Positions 20,425 through 28,815 of a DNA stretch of 64,000 nucleotides are shown piece after piece. The DNA is taken from NCBI RefSeq assembly GCF_902859745.1, contig NZ_CADIJW010000001.1, positions 372,001 through 436,000 of the forward strand, in the 5' to 3' direction. Positions within the stretch are counted from its first letter, which is position 1; each line of letters opens with the position of its first letter. A model generated the notes under the pieces. It worked only from the letters and a program-made list of their open reading frames with translations. It had not been told where the DNA came from and did no database searches. The stretch comes from Achromobacter dolens. Lineage in GTDB: Bacteria; Pseudomonadota; Gammaproteobacteria; Burkholderiales; Burkholderiaceae_B. The position numbers and the translations under genes are program-made.

Positions 20425-20453
20425 AACGGCGCCGCGAGGCGCCGTTTTTTTTG
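20425..20453 (+). terminator. Intrinsic terminator after pnp
   Basis: A stem AACGGCGCC / GGCGCCGTT with a GCGA tetraloop is followed by a T8 run, just after the pnp stop. Confidence 0.88.
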
Positions 20454-20605
20454 CCCAGGCGCGGCGCTGATTCATCTCCTTTCGTCTTTGAATCCCCGGT
20501 ATCTCCCATCTTCGCACGGCTTACGGTAAAGTCTTGCGCGTGACACGAGCGCCGGCGCGGCGCAAGCCGGCAAGGCGCCAACAGGGGGATTCGGATGGAT
20601 CGAGC

Positions 20606-21334
20606 ATGACGCGAGGGCGAGGATTCGCCGCGGCGGCGGCCGTGCTGGCGGGGATGCTGCTGGCGGGATGCATGTCCGCTCCGGGACCGGGCCAGGGCTC
20701 GCCCAAGGGCGAGGGCATGTCGGCCGACCAACTGGTGCAGACCGATTTCAACCGTACCGTCACCCTGGAAGTGCGCGACAACCTCGCCAGCCTCTACAGC
20801 CTGCTGGACAAGCTCTACCGGCGCAATCCGCGTGAATGGCGCAAGACCGGCGCGCCGGATCACGCCACCGCGGTCTCGCGGGTCAAGCATGCGATCGAGG
20901 TGCGCATCCCGCCCGCCGACCTGGCCGGCCTGCACGACATCCAGATCCTGGCGGTGTCGCTCGATCCCAACTACAGCGGCGACCGGGTCGGGGCCTTCAT
21001 CTACGGCCTGGCCGACACCATCATCGCCGCCCACAATGGCAAGACCCGCCTGTACGCCACCGACGCGCTGGACGGGCAGCGGGTCTACAATGCCGCACGG
21101 AACGTCGAGGCGGCGGCCTGGCTGCTGGCGTCGCGCCGCAACAACCAGGGCGAACCGCTGCTGCTGGCCAACGAGATGTCGCCGCAGGCCACCAACCTCA
21201 GTTTCGAGCGCGAGTTCGGCGCCATCATCGGCCGGCTCGACCTGATCGCCAACCTGCTTGGCGAGAACTCGCGGCGCATCGGCATCAACTATGCGCAAGG
21301 GCTATTGCTGTTCAATTTCCTGCCGGTGCGCTAA
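20606..21334 (+). CDS. Putative lipoprotein, unknown function
   Basis: This 242-residue protein has a strong type II signal peptide (AAAAAVLAGMLLAGC, C22). The mature part is helical and includes LVQTDFNRTVTLEVRDNLAS, a LDKLYRRNPREWRK segment and a C-terminal LLGENSRRIGINY stretch. Similar lipoproteins are common in Bordetella relatives, but I know of no function. The ATG at 20606 is chosen over an upstream in-frame start because it opens the signal peptide. It is 15 bp upstream of the threonine ammonia-lyase gene. Confidence 0.72.
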   Translation: MTRGRGFAAAAAVLAGMLLAGCMSAPGPGQGSPKGEGMSADQLVQTDFNRTVTLEVRDNLASLYSLLDKLYRRNPREWRKTGAPDHATAVSRVKHAIEVRIPPADLAGLHDIQILAVSLDPNYSGDRVGAFIYGLADTIIAAHNGKTRLYATDALDGQRVYNAARNVEAAAWLLASRRNNQGEPLLLANEMSPQATNLSFEREFGAIIGRLDLIANLLGENSRRIGINYAQGLLLFNFLPVR

Positions 21335-21349
21335 CAGGATTTTTCCACC

Positions 21350-22567
21350 GTGATCGATATCGCTTCCATCCAGACCGCCCGCGAGAACCTGCGCGGCCAG
21401 GTGCTCAAGACCCCGTTCACCCTGTCGCGCACGCTGTCCGACATCTTCGGCGCCGAGATCTGGCTGAAATTCGAGAACCTGCAGTTCACCGCCAGCTTCA
21501 AGGAGCGCGGCGCGCTCAACCGCATGCTGACGTTGTCGGACGAGGAACGCCGCGCGGGCGTGATCGCCGTGTCGGCCGGCAACCACGCGCAGGGCGTGGC
21601 CTACCATGCGCAGCGCATGGGCGTGCCCGCCGTGATCGTGATGCCGCGCTTCACGCCCACGGTGAAGGTCGCCAACACGCGCCGCTTCGGCGCCGAGGTG
21701 GTGCTGGCCGGCGATACCTTCGACGACGCCAAGGCGCATGGCTACGAGCTGGCCAAGCAGCGCGGGCTGATCATGATCCATCCCTACGACGACGAGGCCG
21801 TGATCTCGGGCCAGGGCACCGTGGCGCTGGAGATGCTGGAAGACCAGCCGCAACTGGACACGCTGGTGATCGCCATCGGCGGCGGCGGGCTGATTTCAGG
21901 CATTGCCACCGCGGCCAAGGCGCTCAAGCCGGGCATCGAGATCATCGGGGTGCAGACCGAACGGTTTCCCGCCATGTACGCCGCGGTCAAGGGGGTGTCG
22001 ATGCCGGATGGCCAATACACCATCGCCGAAGGCATCGCGGTGAAATCGCCGGGCGGGCTGACGCAGCCCATCGTCAGCCGGCTGGTCGATCATATCGAAC
22101 TGGTCAGCGAGGCCGACATCGAGCACGCCATTGTGGTGCTGCTGGAAATCGAGAAGACCGTGGTCGAGGGCGCGGGCGCGGCCGGCCTGGCGGCGCTGCT
22201 GCGCGCGCAGGAGGCGGGCAGCGAGCGCTTCAAGGGCAAGCGCATCGGCCTGGTGCTGACCGGCGGCAACATCGACCCCCTGATGCTGGGCGAGCTGATC
22301 GAGCGCGGCATGGTGCGCGCCGGCCGCCTGGCCCGCATCCGCGTCGACCTGCGCGACCTGCCGGGCGCGCTGGCGCACGCCACCAAGCTGATCGCCGACG
22401 CCCAGGCCAATATCACCGAGGTGCATCACCAGCGCGCGTTCACCTCATTGCCGGTGCGCAACGTGGAAGTGGATTTCGTGCTGCAGACGCGCGGCCCGGA
22501 GCATATCCAGGAAGTGATCGACATCCTGAACGCGGCCGGTTTCGCGGCCAGCAACCACGATCATTGA
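21350..22567 (+). CDS. ilvA: Threonine ammonia-lyase with C-terminal ACT domain
   Basis: This 405-residue PLP enzyme deaminates threonine to 2-ketobutyrate. K51 in SFKERGA forms the Schiff base, and SAGNHAQGVAYHA and GGGGLISG are the phosphate- and cofactor-binding segments. The C terminus (from about residue 325) is a single ACT domain, making this the roughly 400-residue form rather than the 500-residue two-ACT IlvA. Translation starts at a GTG. If biosynthetic, it would feed 2-ketobutyrate to the acetolactate synthase encoded 7 kb upstream; a catabolic role is equally possible. Confidence 0.88.
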   Translation: MIDIASIQTARENLRGQVLKTPFTLSRTLSDIFGAEIWLKFENLQFTASFKERGALNRMLTLSDEERRAGVIAVSAGNHAQGVAYHAQRMGVPAVIVMPRFTPTVKVANTRRFGAEVVLAGDTFDDAKAHGYELAKQRGLIMIHPYDDEAVISGQGTVALEMLEDQPQLDTLVIAIGGGGLISGIATAAKALKPGIEIIGVQTERFPAMYAAVKGVSMPDGQYTIAEGIAVKSPGGLTQPIVSRLVDHIELVSEADIEHAIVVLLEIEKTVVEGAGAAGLAALLRAQEAGSERFKGKRIGLVLTGGNIDPLMLGELIERGMVRAGRLARIRVDLRDLPGALAHATKLIADAQANITEVHHQRAFTSLPVRNVEVDFVLQTRGPEHIQEVIDILNAAGFAASNHDH

Positions 22568-22568
22568 G

Positions 22569-23183
22569 TCAGGCGCGGCCCAGTTCCGGGTCGCGGCCCA
22601 CCTGGTTCTTCAGCCGGTACAGCCGCTCGCGATGCAAGGTCGCGGCCAGCGGTTCGGGCTCGTGCCCCAGCGCCACGTAGTCCGCCGGAATCTGCGCGAT
22701 GGCCTCGCGCATGCGGTCGGCGCCGTCCTGCCACCATTGCGCCAGCATGCGGTCCGGGTTGTACACGTCCAGGCCCTGCCGGCGCAGCTCCGAGCGGTTG
22801 AAGTCCTTCAGGTTCCAGGTCAGCACCTGCACCACCGGCGTCTGCGCCAGGCCGCAGCGGGCGCGGCGCGCCAGGCCGGCGGCGATGACGTGAAAGTCCT
22901 TGGGGTCGCTGTAGCGCAGCGCGGCTTCGTAGACCTCGGTGTCGTGCTCGATGGCCTGCGGGAAGCGGGCGTTCATCTCGATCCAGAACTCGGCCATCAC
23001 CTCGGGCGGGATGTCCCAGATGCGGCAGGCGTTGCGGCGCCATTCCTCGCCGATGCGCTCGGTCCAGACGGGCTGGAACACGCCGGCCTCGGCCAGGCGC
23101 AGCAGCAGGCGGCGCAGGATGCCGGACATGAGGACGCAGGCGTCCAGGACGATGAAGGGCGGGGTGGCGGTCGGAGTGGTCAA
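22569..23183 (-). CDS. PIN-domain protein
   Basis: This protein of about 204 residues has a PIN nuclease-like domain at its N terminus: IVLDACVLMSGILRRLLLRL with the first acidic residue, then EVYEAALRYSDPKDFHVIAAG and a late VQVLTWNLKDFN containing further acidic residues. It is most like the PIN_3 type found in VapC-like putative toxins. The start is uncertain; the TTG at 23183 is used because homology begins right after it, and no good ribosome site is seen. It converges with the threonine ammonia-lyase gene with a 1-bp gap. No antitoxin gene is adjacent, so calling it a toxin would go too far. Confidence 0.65.
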   Translation of the reverse strand: MTTPTATPPFIVLDACVLMSGILRRLLLRLAEAGVFQPVWTERIGEEWRRNACRIWDIPPEVMAEFWIEMNARFPQAIEHDTEVYEAALRYSDPKDFHVIAAGLARRARCGLAQTPVVQVLTWNLKDFNRSELRRQGLDVYNPDRMLAQWWQDGADRMREAIAQIPADYVALGHEPEPLAATLHRERLYRLKNQVGRDPELGRA

Positions 23184-23260
23184 GGCTGGCAGTGTGTTCG
23201 CAGCGGCCGGGACGCGGCCGCGACCGTGCAGTGTAAGCGCATCCGCCGGAACCCCAGGCT

Positions 23261-24214
23261 TCAAGGCTGCATCGCGACCTCCAGCGCGCGTTCCAGCGAT
23301 GCCCGGATCATCTCGCCATGGCCGAACTGCGGGAAGGCTTCGTAGCTGGCGTCGGCGCCCGCGGACCTCAGGCCCTGGGCCATTTCGCGCACGGCGGCGC
23401 GCGGATCCTCGCCCGCGGCGGGCACCGCACCGCCGGGCAGGGGACGGTTGGGATCGCGCGGCTTGGTGCCGACCAGGATGGCCACCCGCTTGCCAGCAGC
23501 CCTGCGGGCGTCGAACCGCCGCCATTCCCCGACCAACGCGCCGTCGTGCCACCAGGCCGAGGGGTCGCCGACGATGTAGCGGGCGAAGGCCTGCGGTTGC
23601 GTAAACAGCACGTGCAGCGTGAAGAGCCCGCCGTACGAATGGCCCCACAGGTATTCGCGTTGCGGGTCGATGGCGGCGCGTTCGCGCACCAGCGGTTTCA
23701 CTTTGGCGCGGATGAACTCCAGGAAAATGTCGGCGCCGCCGCCGACGCGGCCGCGCACCACGGGGTCGGGCACGGGCTTGCCATTCACGAATACCGGCGG
23801 CGTGTAGTCATAGGCTCGCGACACGACGTCGTTGCGGGTATCGACGTCGTAGCCCAGCGCCACCAGCACCGGCGTGCGGCCCCGTCCCAGCGTGTCCAGG
23901 TCGGCTGGTGTCAGCGTGGCCAGGGCGGCGTTGCCGTCCAGCATGTAGAGCACCGGGCTGCCCCCGCTGTCGGGCGCCTTTCTGGGGATGGCGATCTGGA
24001 TGCGGTAGTGGCGCTTGCCGTCGTCCGAATCCAGATTGTGCGTTTCGTACCGGTACACCGCCGAGGGATGGTCGGCCACGGTTTCTCCCAGCAACTGCAT
24101 GCCGGGGCGCGGCGGGGCGTCGGGCGTCGCCGCAGGCGCTTGCGCTTGCGCCGCCGTGACCAGGATGCACGCCAGCACGGCGGCGGAAATCGGACGCGGG
24201 ATCTTGTTTTTCAT
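23261..24214 (-). CDS. Periplasmic alpha/beta hydrolase, siderophore-esterase type
   Basis: This 317-residue exported esterase has an N-terminal signal peptide ending near AAQAQ. The nucleophile elbow is GHSYGG (S193), and a C-terminal histidine lies in FGHGE (H299). Its pattern, including the YMLDGNAAL segment, fits the IroE / BesA family that hydrolyses ester siderophores. It lies 7 bp after the TonB-receptor stop in the same direction. That supports a role in freeing iron from, or trimming, the siderophore taken up by that receptor; this part is inference. Confidence 0.82.
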   Translation of the reverse strand: MKNKIPRPISAAVLACILVTAAQAQAPAATPDAPPRPGMQLLGETVADHPSAVYRYETHNLDSDDGKRHYRIQIAIPRKAPDSGGSPVLYMLDGNAALATLTPADLDTLGRGRTPVLVALGYDVDTRNDVVSRAYDYTPPVFVNGKPVPDPVVRGRVGGGADIFLEFIRAKVKPLVRERAAIDPQREYLWGHSYGGLFTLHVLFTQPQAFARYIVGDPSAWWHDGALVGEWRRFDARRAAGKRVAILVGTKPRDPNRPLPGGAVPAAGEDPRAAVREMAQGLRSAGADASYEAFPQFGHGEMIRASLERALEVAMQP

Positions 24215-24221
24215 GGAAGGC

Positions 24222-26678
24222 CTACCAGGTGTAGTTCAGGTTCGCCGAGATATTGCGCCGCGCACCGTAGTAGCAACTGGCGCTGCCCGAGCAGCTTGCC
24301 AGATATTCCTTGTCGGTCAGGTTGCTGGCGTTGAGGGAGAATTTCAGGCCTTTCAGGCTGGGAGAGAGCGCGCCCAGATCGTAGCGGATGGCGGCGTCGA
24401 TCAGATTCACCGACGGGCTGCGGTACGCGTTGGCGGTGTCGCCGTAGCTGCTGCCGATATGGCGCAGGCCCGCGCCCAGGCTCAGGCCCGGGGCGATCTC
24501 CTGCGGCAGGCGATAGTCCGCCCACAGGTTGTAGCTGTGGCGCGGCACGCGCGGCAGTTCGTTGCCCTGCTCCGTGCCATTGCTCTTGGCGACTTCGCTG
24601 CGCATCAGCGTCGCCGAGGCGATGACCGTGATGTGGTCGGTCAGCGCGAAGTTTCCTTCCAGCTCCAGGCCGCGGACGCGGCCTTCGCCGGTCTGGACCT
24701 GGCACTGGCTGCCGTTGCACAAATGCGTGGGATCCGGGTCTGGCGTGGTGATGTTCTGCTGCTTGATCTCATACGCGGAGAAAGTGATCATGCTGCGCGA
24801 ACCTGGCGGTTGGTACTTGATGCCGATCTCGGCCTGTTTGCCCTCGGTCGGTTTGAAGGGCCGATCCTCGTAGCCGACCCCGTTTACCGGTTCGAACGAG
24901 GTGGCATAGCTGGCGTAGGGCGCCAGGCCGTTATCGAACAGGTAGACCGCGCCGGCGCGCCATGTGGTGGCTTCGTCTTCGTAATGCGTCTTGGCGCCGG
25001 TGGCGCGCACCAGCGAGTTGTCCCGCGACCAGTCGTGGCGCACGCCCAGCGTGGCGGCCCACTGGCCCCAGCGGATCTGGTCCTGCGCGTAGATGCCGGT
25101 CTGCTCGCTGTCGCTGCGCCGGGTGGGCGTCATGGCGCCCATGACGACGGGGCTGCCGTAGACCGGGTCGAAGACGTCGAGCGATGAAGCCTTGCCTGAC
25201 GCCTGCGCCACGCGGATGGTCTGGGTGCGATAGTCCAGGCCCGTGAGCAGGGTGTGTTCGGTGCGGCCCAGGCCAAAATCGAATTGGGCGTTGTTGTCGA
25301 CCGTGAAGCCTTCCGAGCGAATCCGGTTGCTGGACGCCGTGCGCCGCAGTGTGCGGCCGTCGGCCTGCAGGTCGCCCTGGCGCGAGACGCCTGCGTTGTC
25401 GGTATCGACTCGCATGTAGCGAAGTTTCTGGCCAAGCTTCACCTGGTCGGTCAGGGCATGGCTGAATTCATAGCCGATGGCGTATTGGGTGCGATCGTAG
25501 CGGTTGAAGCCGGGTTCGCCCAGGAAGCGGCCAGAACCGAAGCGGCCATGGTCCGTCGCATAATAGGTGCCGTGGGAAGGCAGGAACTGGTAGGTGCTGC
25601 CGCCGCGGTCCTGCTGATAGTTGGCCAGCAGGGTCACCGAGGTGCGGGCTGACGGCCGCCAAGTCAGGCTGGGCGCCAGCATCACGCGGTTCAGCTTGAC
25701 GTAGTCGACCTGGGTGTCGGAGTGGTAGGCGGTGCCCACCACGCGGTACAGCCATTCGCCGGATTCGTCCATCGGCCCGCTGACGTCGGCGTTCAGGCGC
25801 GCCAGACCGTAGTTGTCGGTGCCGACCCCGATCTCGCCGCGCGCGTAATCGGTGGGCCGCTTGCTCACCGCGTTGACGAGCCCCCCGGGCGCGATCTGGC
25901 CGTACAGCACCGACGAGGGGCCGCGCAGTATTTCGACCCGCTCCAGGCCGAAGCCGTCGAACTGGGTGGCCGAGGCGGTGGCGCCGCTGCTGCTGCCCGG
26001 CGGACGCAGGCCGTCCAGGTAGAGGTTGTTGGCGAAGCTGCCCGTGCGGAAGCCGCGCACGGAAATCTCGTCGACGCGGCTGTCCACGCCATACGAGCCG
26101 ACCGAGACGCCGGCGCTGTAGCGCAGGGCGTCGGCGGTGTTCTTCGCTCCTATCATGTCCATCAGCTCGCGGTTGACCACGGACACGGATTGCGCGGTCT
26201 CGATGAGCGGCGTGCCAGTCTTGGTACCCACGCTGCTGTCGAGAGCCAGCGGGCCGATGTCGCCCATGCCCTGGCCGGTCACCGTCACGCTGGGCAACAG
26301 GGCCGGGCCTGCGCCCATGGGTTCGGGCGCGCGTTCGATGCGGTATCCCTCGCCATTGGCGTTGGGCACCGCGCGCAGATTGCTGCCTCGCAGCAACTGC
26401 CGCAGCGCGTCCGCCACCGATCCCTGCAGGTGCATGGCAGGCGCCTGTTTGCCTGCCGTGAGCGGCGGGGCGCTGATGATGGTGATGCGAGCGGCTTGGC
26501 CCAGCCGCAGGAGCGCGTCCTGCAAGGACAACGCCGGCAGCGTGATGTCCACGGTGGCGTTTTCCGCTGCCCGCGCGGGCAGCGTCGTGGCGAGCGCGAC
26601 GGCGCACAGAAGCAGGCAAAGCGTGGCTGGCTTGAAGCGGCGGATTCGGCCGCCCTCGGGAGGGAATCGTTGGGACAT
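24222..26678 (-). CDS. TonB-dependent siderophore receptor with STN signalling domain
   Basis: This 818-residue outer-membrane receptor has a signal peptide ending near LPARAAE and an STN domain (about residues 35-110; LPALSLQDALLRLGQAARI, LRQLLRGSNLRAV) that contacts FecR-like proteins. A plug domain follows (IETAQSVSVVNRELM, VEILRGPSSVLYGQ) and a 22-strand barrel ending in ISANLNYTW with a C-terminal aromatic residue. The plug style matches ferri-siderophore receptors such as FpvA or FoxA; the ligand is unknown. A CxxxxxC-like pair (SCSGSASCYYG) sits near the C terminus. The start at 26678 is chosen because the upstream in-frame ATG would only lengthen the signal peptide. Confidence 0.9.
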   Translation of the reverse strand: MSQRFPPEGGRIRRFKPATLCLLLCAVALATTLPARAAENATVDITLPALSLQDALLRLGQAARITIISAPPLTAGKQAPAMHLQGSVADALRQLLRGSNLRAVPNANGEGYRIERAPEPMGAGPALLPSVTVTGQGMGDIGPLALDSSVGTKTGTPLIETAQSVSVVNRELMDMIGAKNTADALRYSAGVSVGSYGVDSRVDEISVRGFRTGSFANNLYLDGLRPPGSSSGATASATQFDGFGLERVEILRGPSSVLYGQIAPGGLVNAVSKRPTDYARGEIGVGTDNYGLARLNADVSGPMDESGEWLYRVVGTAYHSDTQVDYVKLNRVMLAPSLTWRPSARTSVTLLANYQQDRGGSTYQFLPSHGTYYATDHGRFGSGRFLGEPGFNRYDRTQYAIGYEFSHALTDQVKLGQKLRYMRVDTDNAGVSRQGDLQADGRTLRRTASSNRIRSEGFTVDNNAQFDFGLGRTEHTLLTGLDYRTQTIRVAQASGKASSLDVFDPVYGSPVVMGAMTPTRRSDSEQTGIYAQDQIRWGQWAATLGVRHDWSRDNSLVRATGAKTHYEDEATTWRAGAVYLFDNGLAPYASYATSFEPVNGVGYEDRPFKPTEGKQAEIGIKYQPPGSRSMITFSAYEIKQQNITTPDPDPTHLCNGSQCQVQTGEGRVRGLELEGNFALTDHITVIASATLMRSEVAKSNGTEQGNELPRVPRHSYNLWADYRLPQEIAPGLSLGAGLRHIGSSYGDTANAYRSPSVNLIDAAIRYDLGALSPSLKGLKFSLNASNLTDKEYLASCSGSASCYYGARRNISANLNYTW

Positions 26679-26775
26679 CGGTATGGGTTCTTCGGTTGGG
26701 ACCCGCGCAGCGGGTTTCAACTTGTCCTAACGAGCGGGTGCCGGGAATCTGCCGAAACTTACATTTTGTTTCTCA

Positions 26776-27708
26776 TCATGCCGGTTCCACGCGAACCCAG
26801 TAGCGCGTGCGGTATCGCACCCGCAGGCCTAGAGTGATGGCCAGCGCCTCCAGGACCTGGTCCGTGTCCTTGAGGCGAAAACTGCCGTTCACGCGCAGGG
26901 CAGCCACGCGCTCGTCGCACTGGATCAGGCCCGGCCGATAGCGCGCCAGTTCTTCGGCAAACGCCTCCAGCGGCATATCGTCAGCGATCAACATGCCGTG
27001 CACCCAGGCGAACTCGCGCCCGGCCCAGCCTGTTTCGTCCTCGATGCGGTGCGCCGAGAAGCGGCGCACGTCGCCGGCGCGCAGGGTCAGGCCGAGATCG
27101 CCTCGGGTGGTGAGAACGGCCTGCCCCGCATCGAGCGCCACGCGGGTCAACGGGCCTTGCGTGCGCACCACCAGGTGAGCGCGGGTCGGGACGATACAGC
27201 CACCGCGCGTCAACACGCGCGGCGCCGAGTCCGCGGCGCGGGTGTCCAGCATGATCTCGCCGTCGTGCAGTTCGATGTCCAGGCGGCCTCCGTCCTGCCT
27301 CAGGTCCAGCGCAGTGCCGGTGTTCATCATCAGCGCCACAGCGTCGTTCAGCGTCAGGCTGCGCTGTTCGCCGGTGGCGCTGCGGTAGGCCGCGAGCCAC
27401 CCCGCCTCCCGGGCCTGGCGGTAGAGCAGCGGGCCGCCCACTGCAATGCCCGCGCCGGCCGCCAGCAACTTGAGCGTGCGCCGGCGCGTGTGGCGAAAGT
27501 CGATGGCCCCGAGCGCGGCGGCAGCGGCATCGCCGCTTGCGGGCACGGCGTCCTGCAATAGCTCGAAGCGCCGCCAGACTTTGGCGTGCCCGGGCGAAGC
27601 TTCGTACCAGCGCTGCCAGGCCTGCCGCGTGGCGGCGCTGCCGTCCTGTTCCAGGCGCACCAGCCAGCCGGCCGCCTGCGCGACTACGTCGGGTTGGCGT
27701 CTAGACAT
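26776..27708 (-). CDS. FecR-like iron-sensing sigma regulator
   Basis: This 310-residue protein has a cytoplasmic N-terminal domain with the family WLVRLEQDG and RQAWQRWYEASPGHAKVWRRF pattern. A single membrane segment follows (about residues 80-100; LKLLAAGAGIAVGGPLLY), then a periplasmic FecR domain (SLTLNDAVALMMNTGTALDL). It passes the signal from the receptor STN domain to the ECF sigma factor. Its ATG overlaps the last codons of the sigma gene by 8 bp, indicating translational coupling. Confidence 0.88.
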   Translation of the reverse strand: MSRRQPDVVAQAAGWLVRLEQDGSAATRQAWQRWYEASPGHAKVWRRFELLQDAVPASGDAAAAALGAIDFRHTRRRTLKLLAAGAGIAVGGPLLYRQAREAGWLAAYRSATGEQRSLTLNDAVALMMNTGTALDLRQDGGRLDIELHDGEIMLDTRAADSAPRVLTRGGCIVPTRAHLVVRTQGPLTRVALDAGQAVLTTRGDLGLTLRAGDVRRFSAHRIEDETGWAGREFAWVHGMLIADDMPLEAFAEELARYRPGLIQCDERVAALRVNGSFRLKDTDQVLEALAITLGLRVRYRTRYWVRVEPA

Positions 27709-28219
27709 CGAGCGCGTGATAAAGGCGTTGCCAACCCTGGACCATGTCTTTCTGCACCATGTTGACCGTGATTTGCAGGCGGTCCGCGATCGCTTCGTAG
27801 GGCAGGCCCTGTAGGCGCGCCAGCAGGAACACCTCGCGCATGCGCCGCGGCATGCGGTCCAGCGCCGCGCACACGGCCAGCAATTGCTGCGACACCTGGG
27901 CCAGCATTTCGGGCGACGGCGAGAGTGGTTCGGGCTGTTGCGCCAACGCGGCCAGGTAAGCGGCCTCCAGCTCACGGCGCCGGTGGCGGTCGATCAGCAG
28001 GCGGCGGGCGATGGCGGCCAGGTAGCCGCGGTTCCAGCCGCGTGATTCCAGGTAGGTCTGGCGCAGCAGGCGTTCAAAGGTGTCCTGCACCAGGTCCCAG
28101 GCGTCGGCCGGGTGTCCCGTCTGGCGCCGCATGAAGGCGAACAGCCAGGCGCGGTGCTCGCGGTACATCGACGCGACCGCGTTGCGGTCGGCCGCCTCGG
28201 GAGTTGAGGGCGCTTCCAC
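27701..28219 (-). CDS. ECF sigma factor, FecI type
   Basis: This sigma-70-family ECF factor (about 172 residues with this start) has region 2 around MYREHRAWLFAFMRR and DAWDLVQDTFERLL, and region 4 around MREVFLLARLQGLPYEAIAD. It should direct RNA polymerase to the receptor promoter when activated through FecR. The start is uncertain: a longer form from an ATG at 28276 (191 residues) is open. I prefer the GTG at 28219 because the two sister sigma genes have only about 15 residues before the same motif and because a Fur-box-like site lies just upstream of it. Confidence 0.85.
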   Translation of the reverse strand: MEAPSTPEAADRNAVASMYREHRAWLFAFMRRQTGHPADAWDLVQDTFERLLRQTYLESRGWNRGYLAAIARRLLIDRHRRRELEAAYLAALAQQPEPLSPSPEMLAQVSQQLLAVCAALDRMPRRMREVFLLARLQGLPYEAIADRLQITVNMVQKDMVQGWQRLYHALDV

Positions 28220-28236
28220 GTTGAAGAAGAACTTAT

Positions 28237-28259
28237 GCAAATAAGAATCAGACGCAATT
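28237..28259 (-). promoter_or_regulatory. Fur-box-like site before ECF sigma gene
   Basis: On the minus strand the site reads AATTGCGTCTGATTCTTATT followed by TGC. Its right half closely matches the TGATTCTCATTTGC half often seen in Burkholderiales Fur operators. Its position just ahead of the preferred sigma start supports Fur control. Confidence 0.5.
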
Positions 28260-28370
28260 CTAACTGTTGCATGCATGCCTGGGAAGCGGGCCGGGGGCGG
28301 ACGTTCGCGGGGAAGAGGAATGCGGTTGCGGCAAAGGGCGCGCAAAGGCGGGCCGGTGGTGGTTCAGGGG

Positions 28371-28683
28371 TGGTGCCCGAGACCGGAATCGAACCGGTAC
28401 GGCCTCGCGGCCGAGGGATTTTCGTACCACTTCGGCTTTCGCCGCCGGCGCGCGGAGCGCCGTTCGTGGTCTGGAGCACGCCTTCACCATAGCCTTGCGG
28501 CCTTAGGTGCCCGCCGTCTGCTCTCTACACCTTCCCGGTTCTTTCGATCCGGGCTTGGCTCGGCGTTGGCTCGGAACAAGTCCAGGGCATTCGCCGAGTT
28601 TGACGGGCTACACCTCTGGAGTTTCCTCCGGAGGGCTCAAATGGATTCAAGTCCCTTGTGTCTACCAATTTCACCACTCGGGC
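28371..28683 (-). tRNA. tRNA-Leu(UAA), interrupted by a group I intron
   Basis: The minus strand begins GCCCGAGTGGTGAAATTGG (acceptor, D arm) and ends CCGGTCTCGGGCACCA (T arm, acceptor, CCA). Acceptor strands GCCCGAG and CTCGGGC pair perfectly with discriminator A. The 5' exon is 28649-28683 (35 nt, ending AGGGACTT) and the 3' exon is 28371-28422 (52 nt, starting AAAATCCCT). Joined, they give an 87-nt class II tRNA with anticodon stem AGGGA/TCCCT, loop CTTAAAA and anticodon UAA. Without splicing, the locus misreads as a broken tRNA. The exon boundaries follow from the tRNA fold and the rule that group I introns start after U and end with G. Confidence 0.9.
28423..28648 (-). ncRNA. Group I self-splicing intron (Azoarcus-like, subgroup IC3 type)
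   Basis: This 226-nt insert sits after U34 of the anticodon. Conserved core segments match, from memory, the Azoarcus tRNA-Ile intron: CAACGCCGAGCCAAGC (28553-28568), GAAGGTGTAGAGA (28522-28534), then CACCTAAGG and GCTATGGTGAAGGC. The exon end CUU can pair with an internal GAG (intron positions 11-13), giving the expected U-G wobble at the 5' splice site, and the last base is G. A P2 hairpin GGAG-GAAA-CTCC is also visible. There is no room for a homing endonuclease, so mobility would need a partner in trans. The insertion site equals that of the cyanobacterial tRNA-Leu(UAA) intron. Confidence 0.88.
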
Positions 28684-28815
28684 ATTGAGGTTCCGACAGG
28701 AAACCGCAATGGGATACCTGGGTGTGCGGCGCGAGCGCGCAGCGGTATCCGGCGGGCGTGACTATACCACTCGCGGGCAGGCGGCCCGTCATGCAAGGCC
28801 GCCCCTGTGGAAAAC

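Noticed and set aside
17882-21298. A minus-strand open frame of about 1140 codons across rpsO, pnp and the lipoprotein gene
   Set aside because: It runs antisense to three recognised genes and ignores their boundaries. It shows the typical mirror composition of high-GC DNA.
28371-28683. Reading the locus as tmRNA or as a broken tRNA-Leu gene
   Set aside because: No SsrA tag frame is visible, and the insert shows group I intron core motifs; removing it restores a perfect tRNA.
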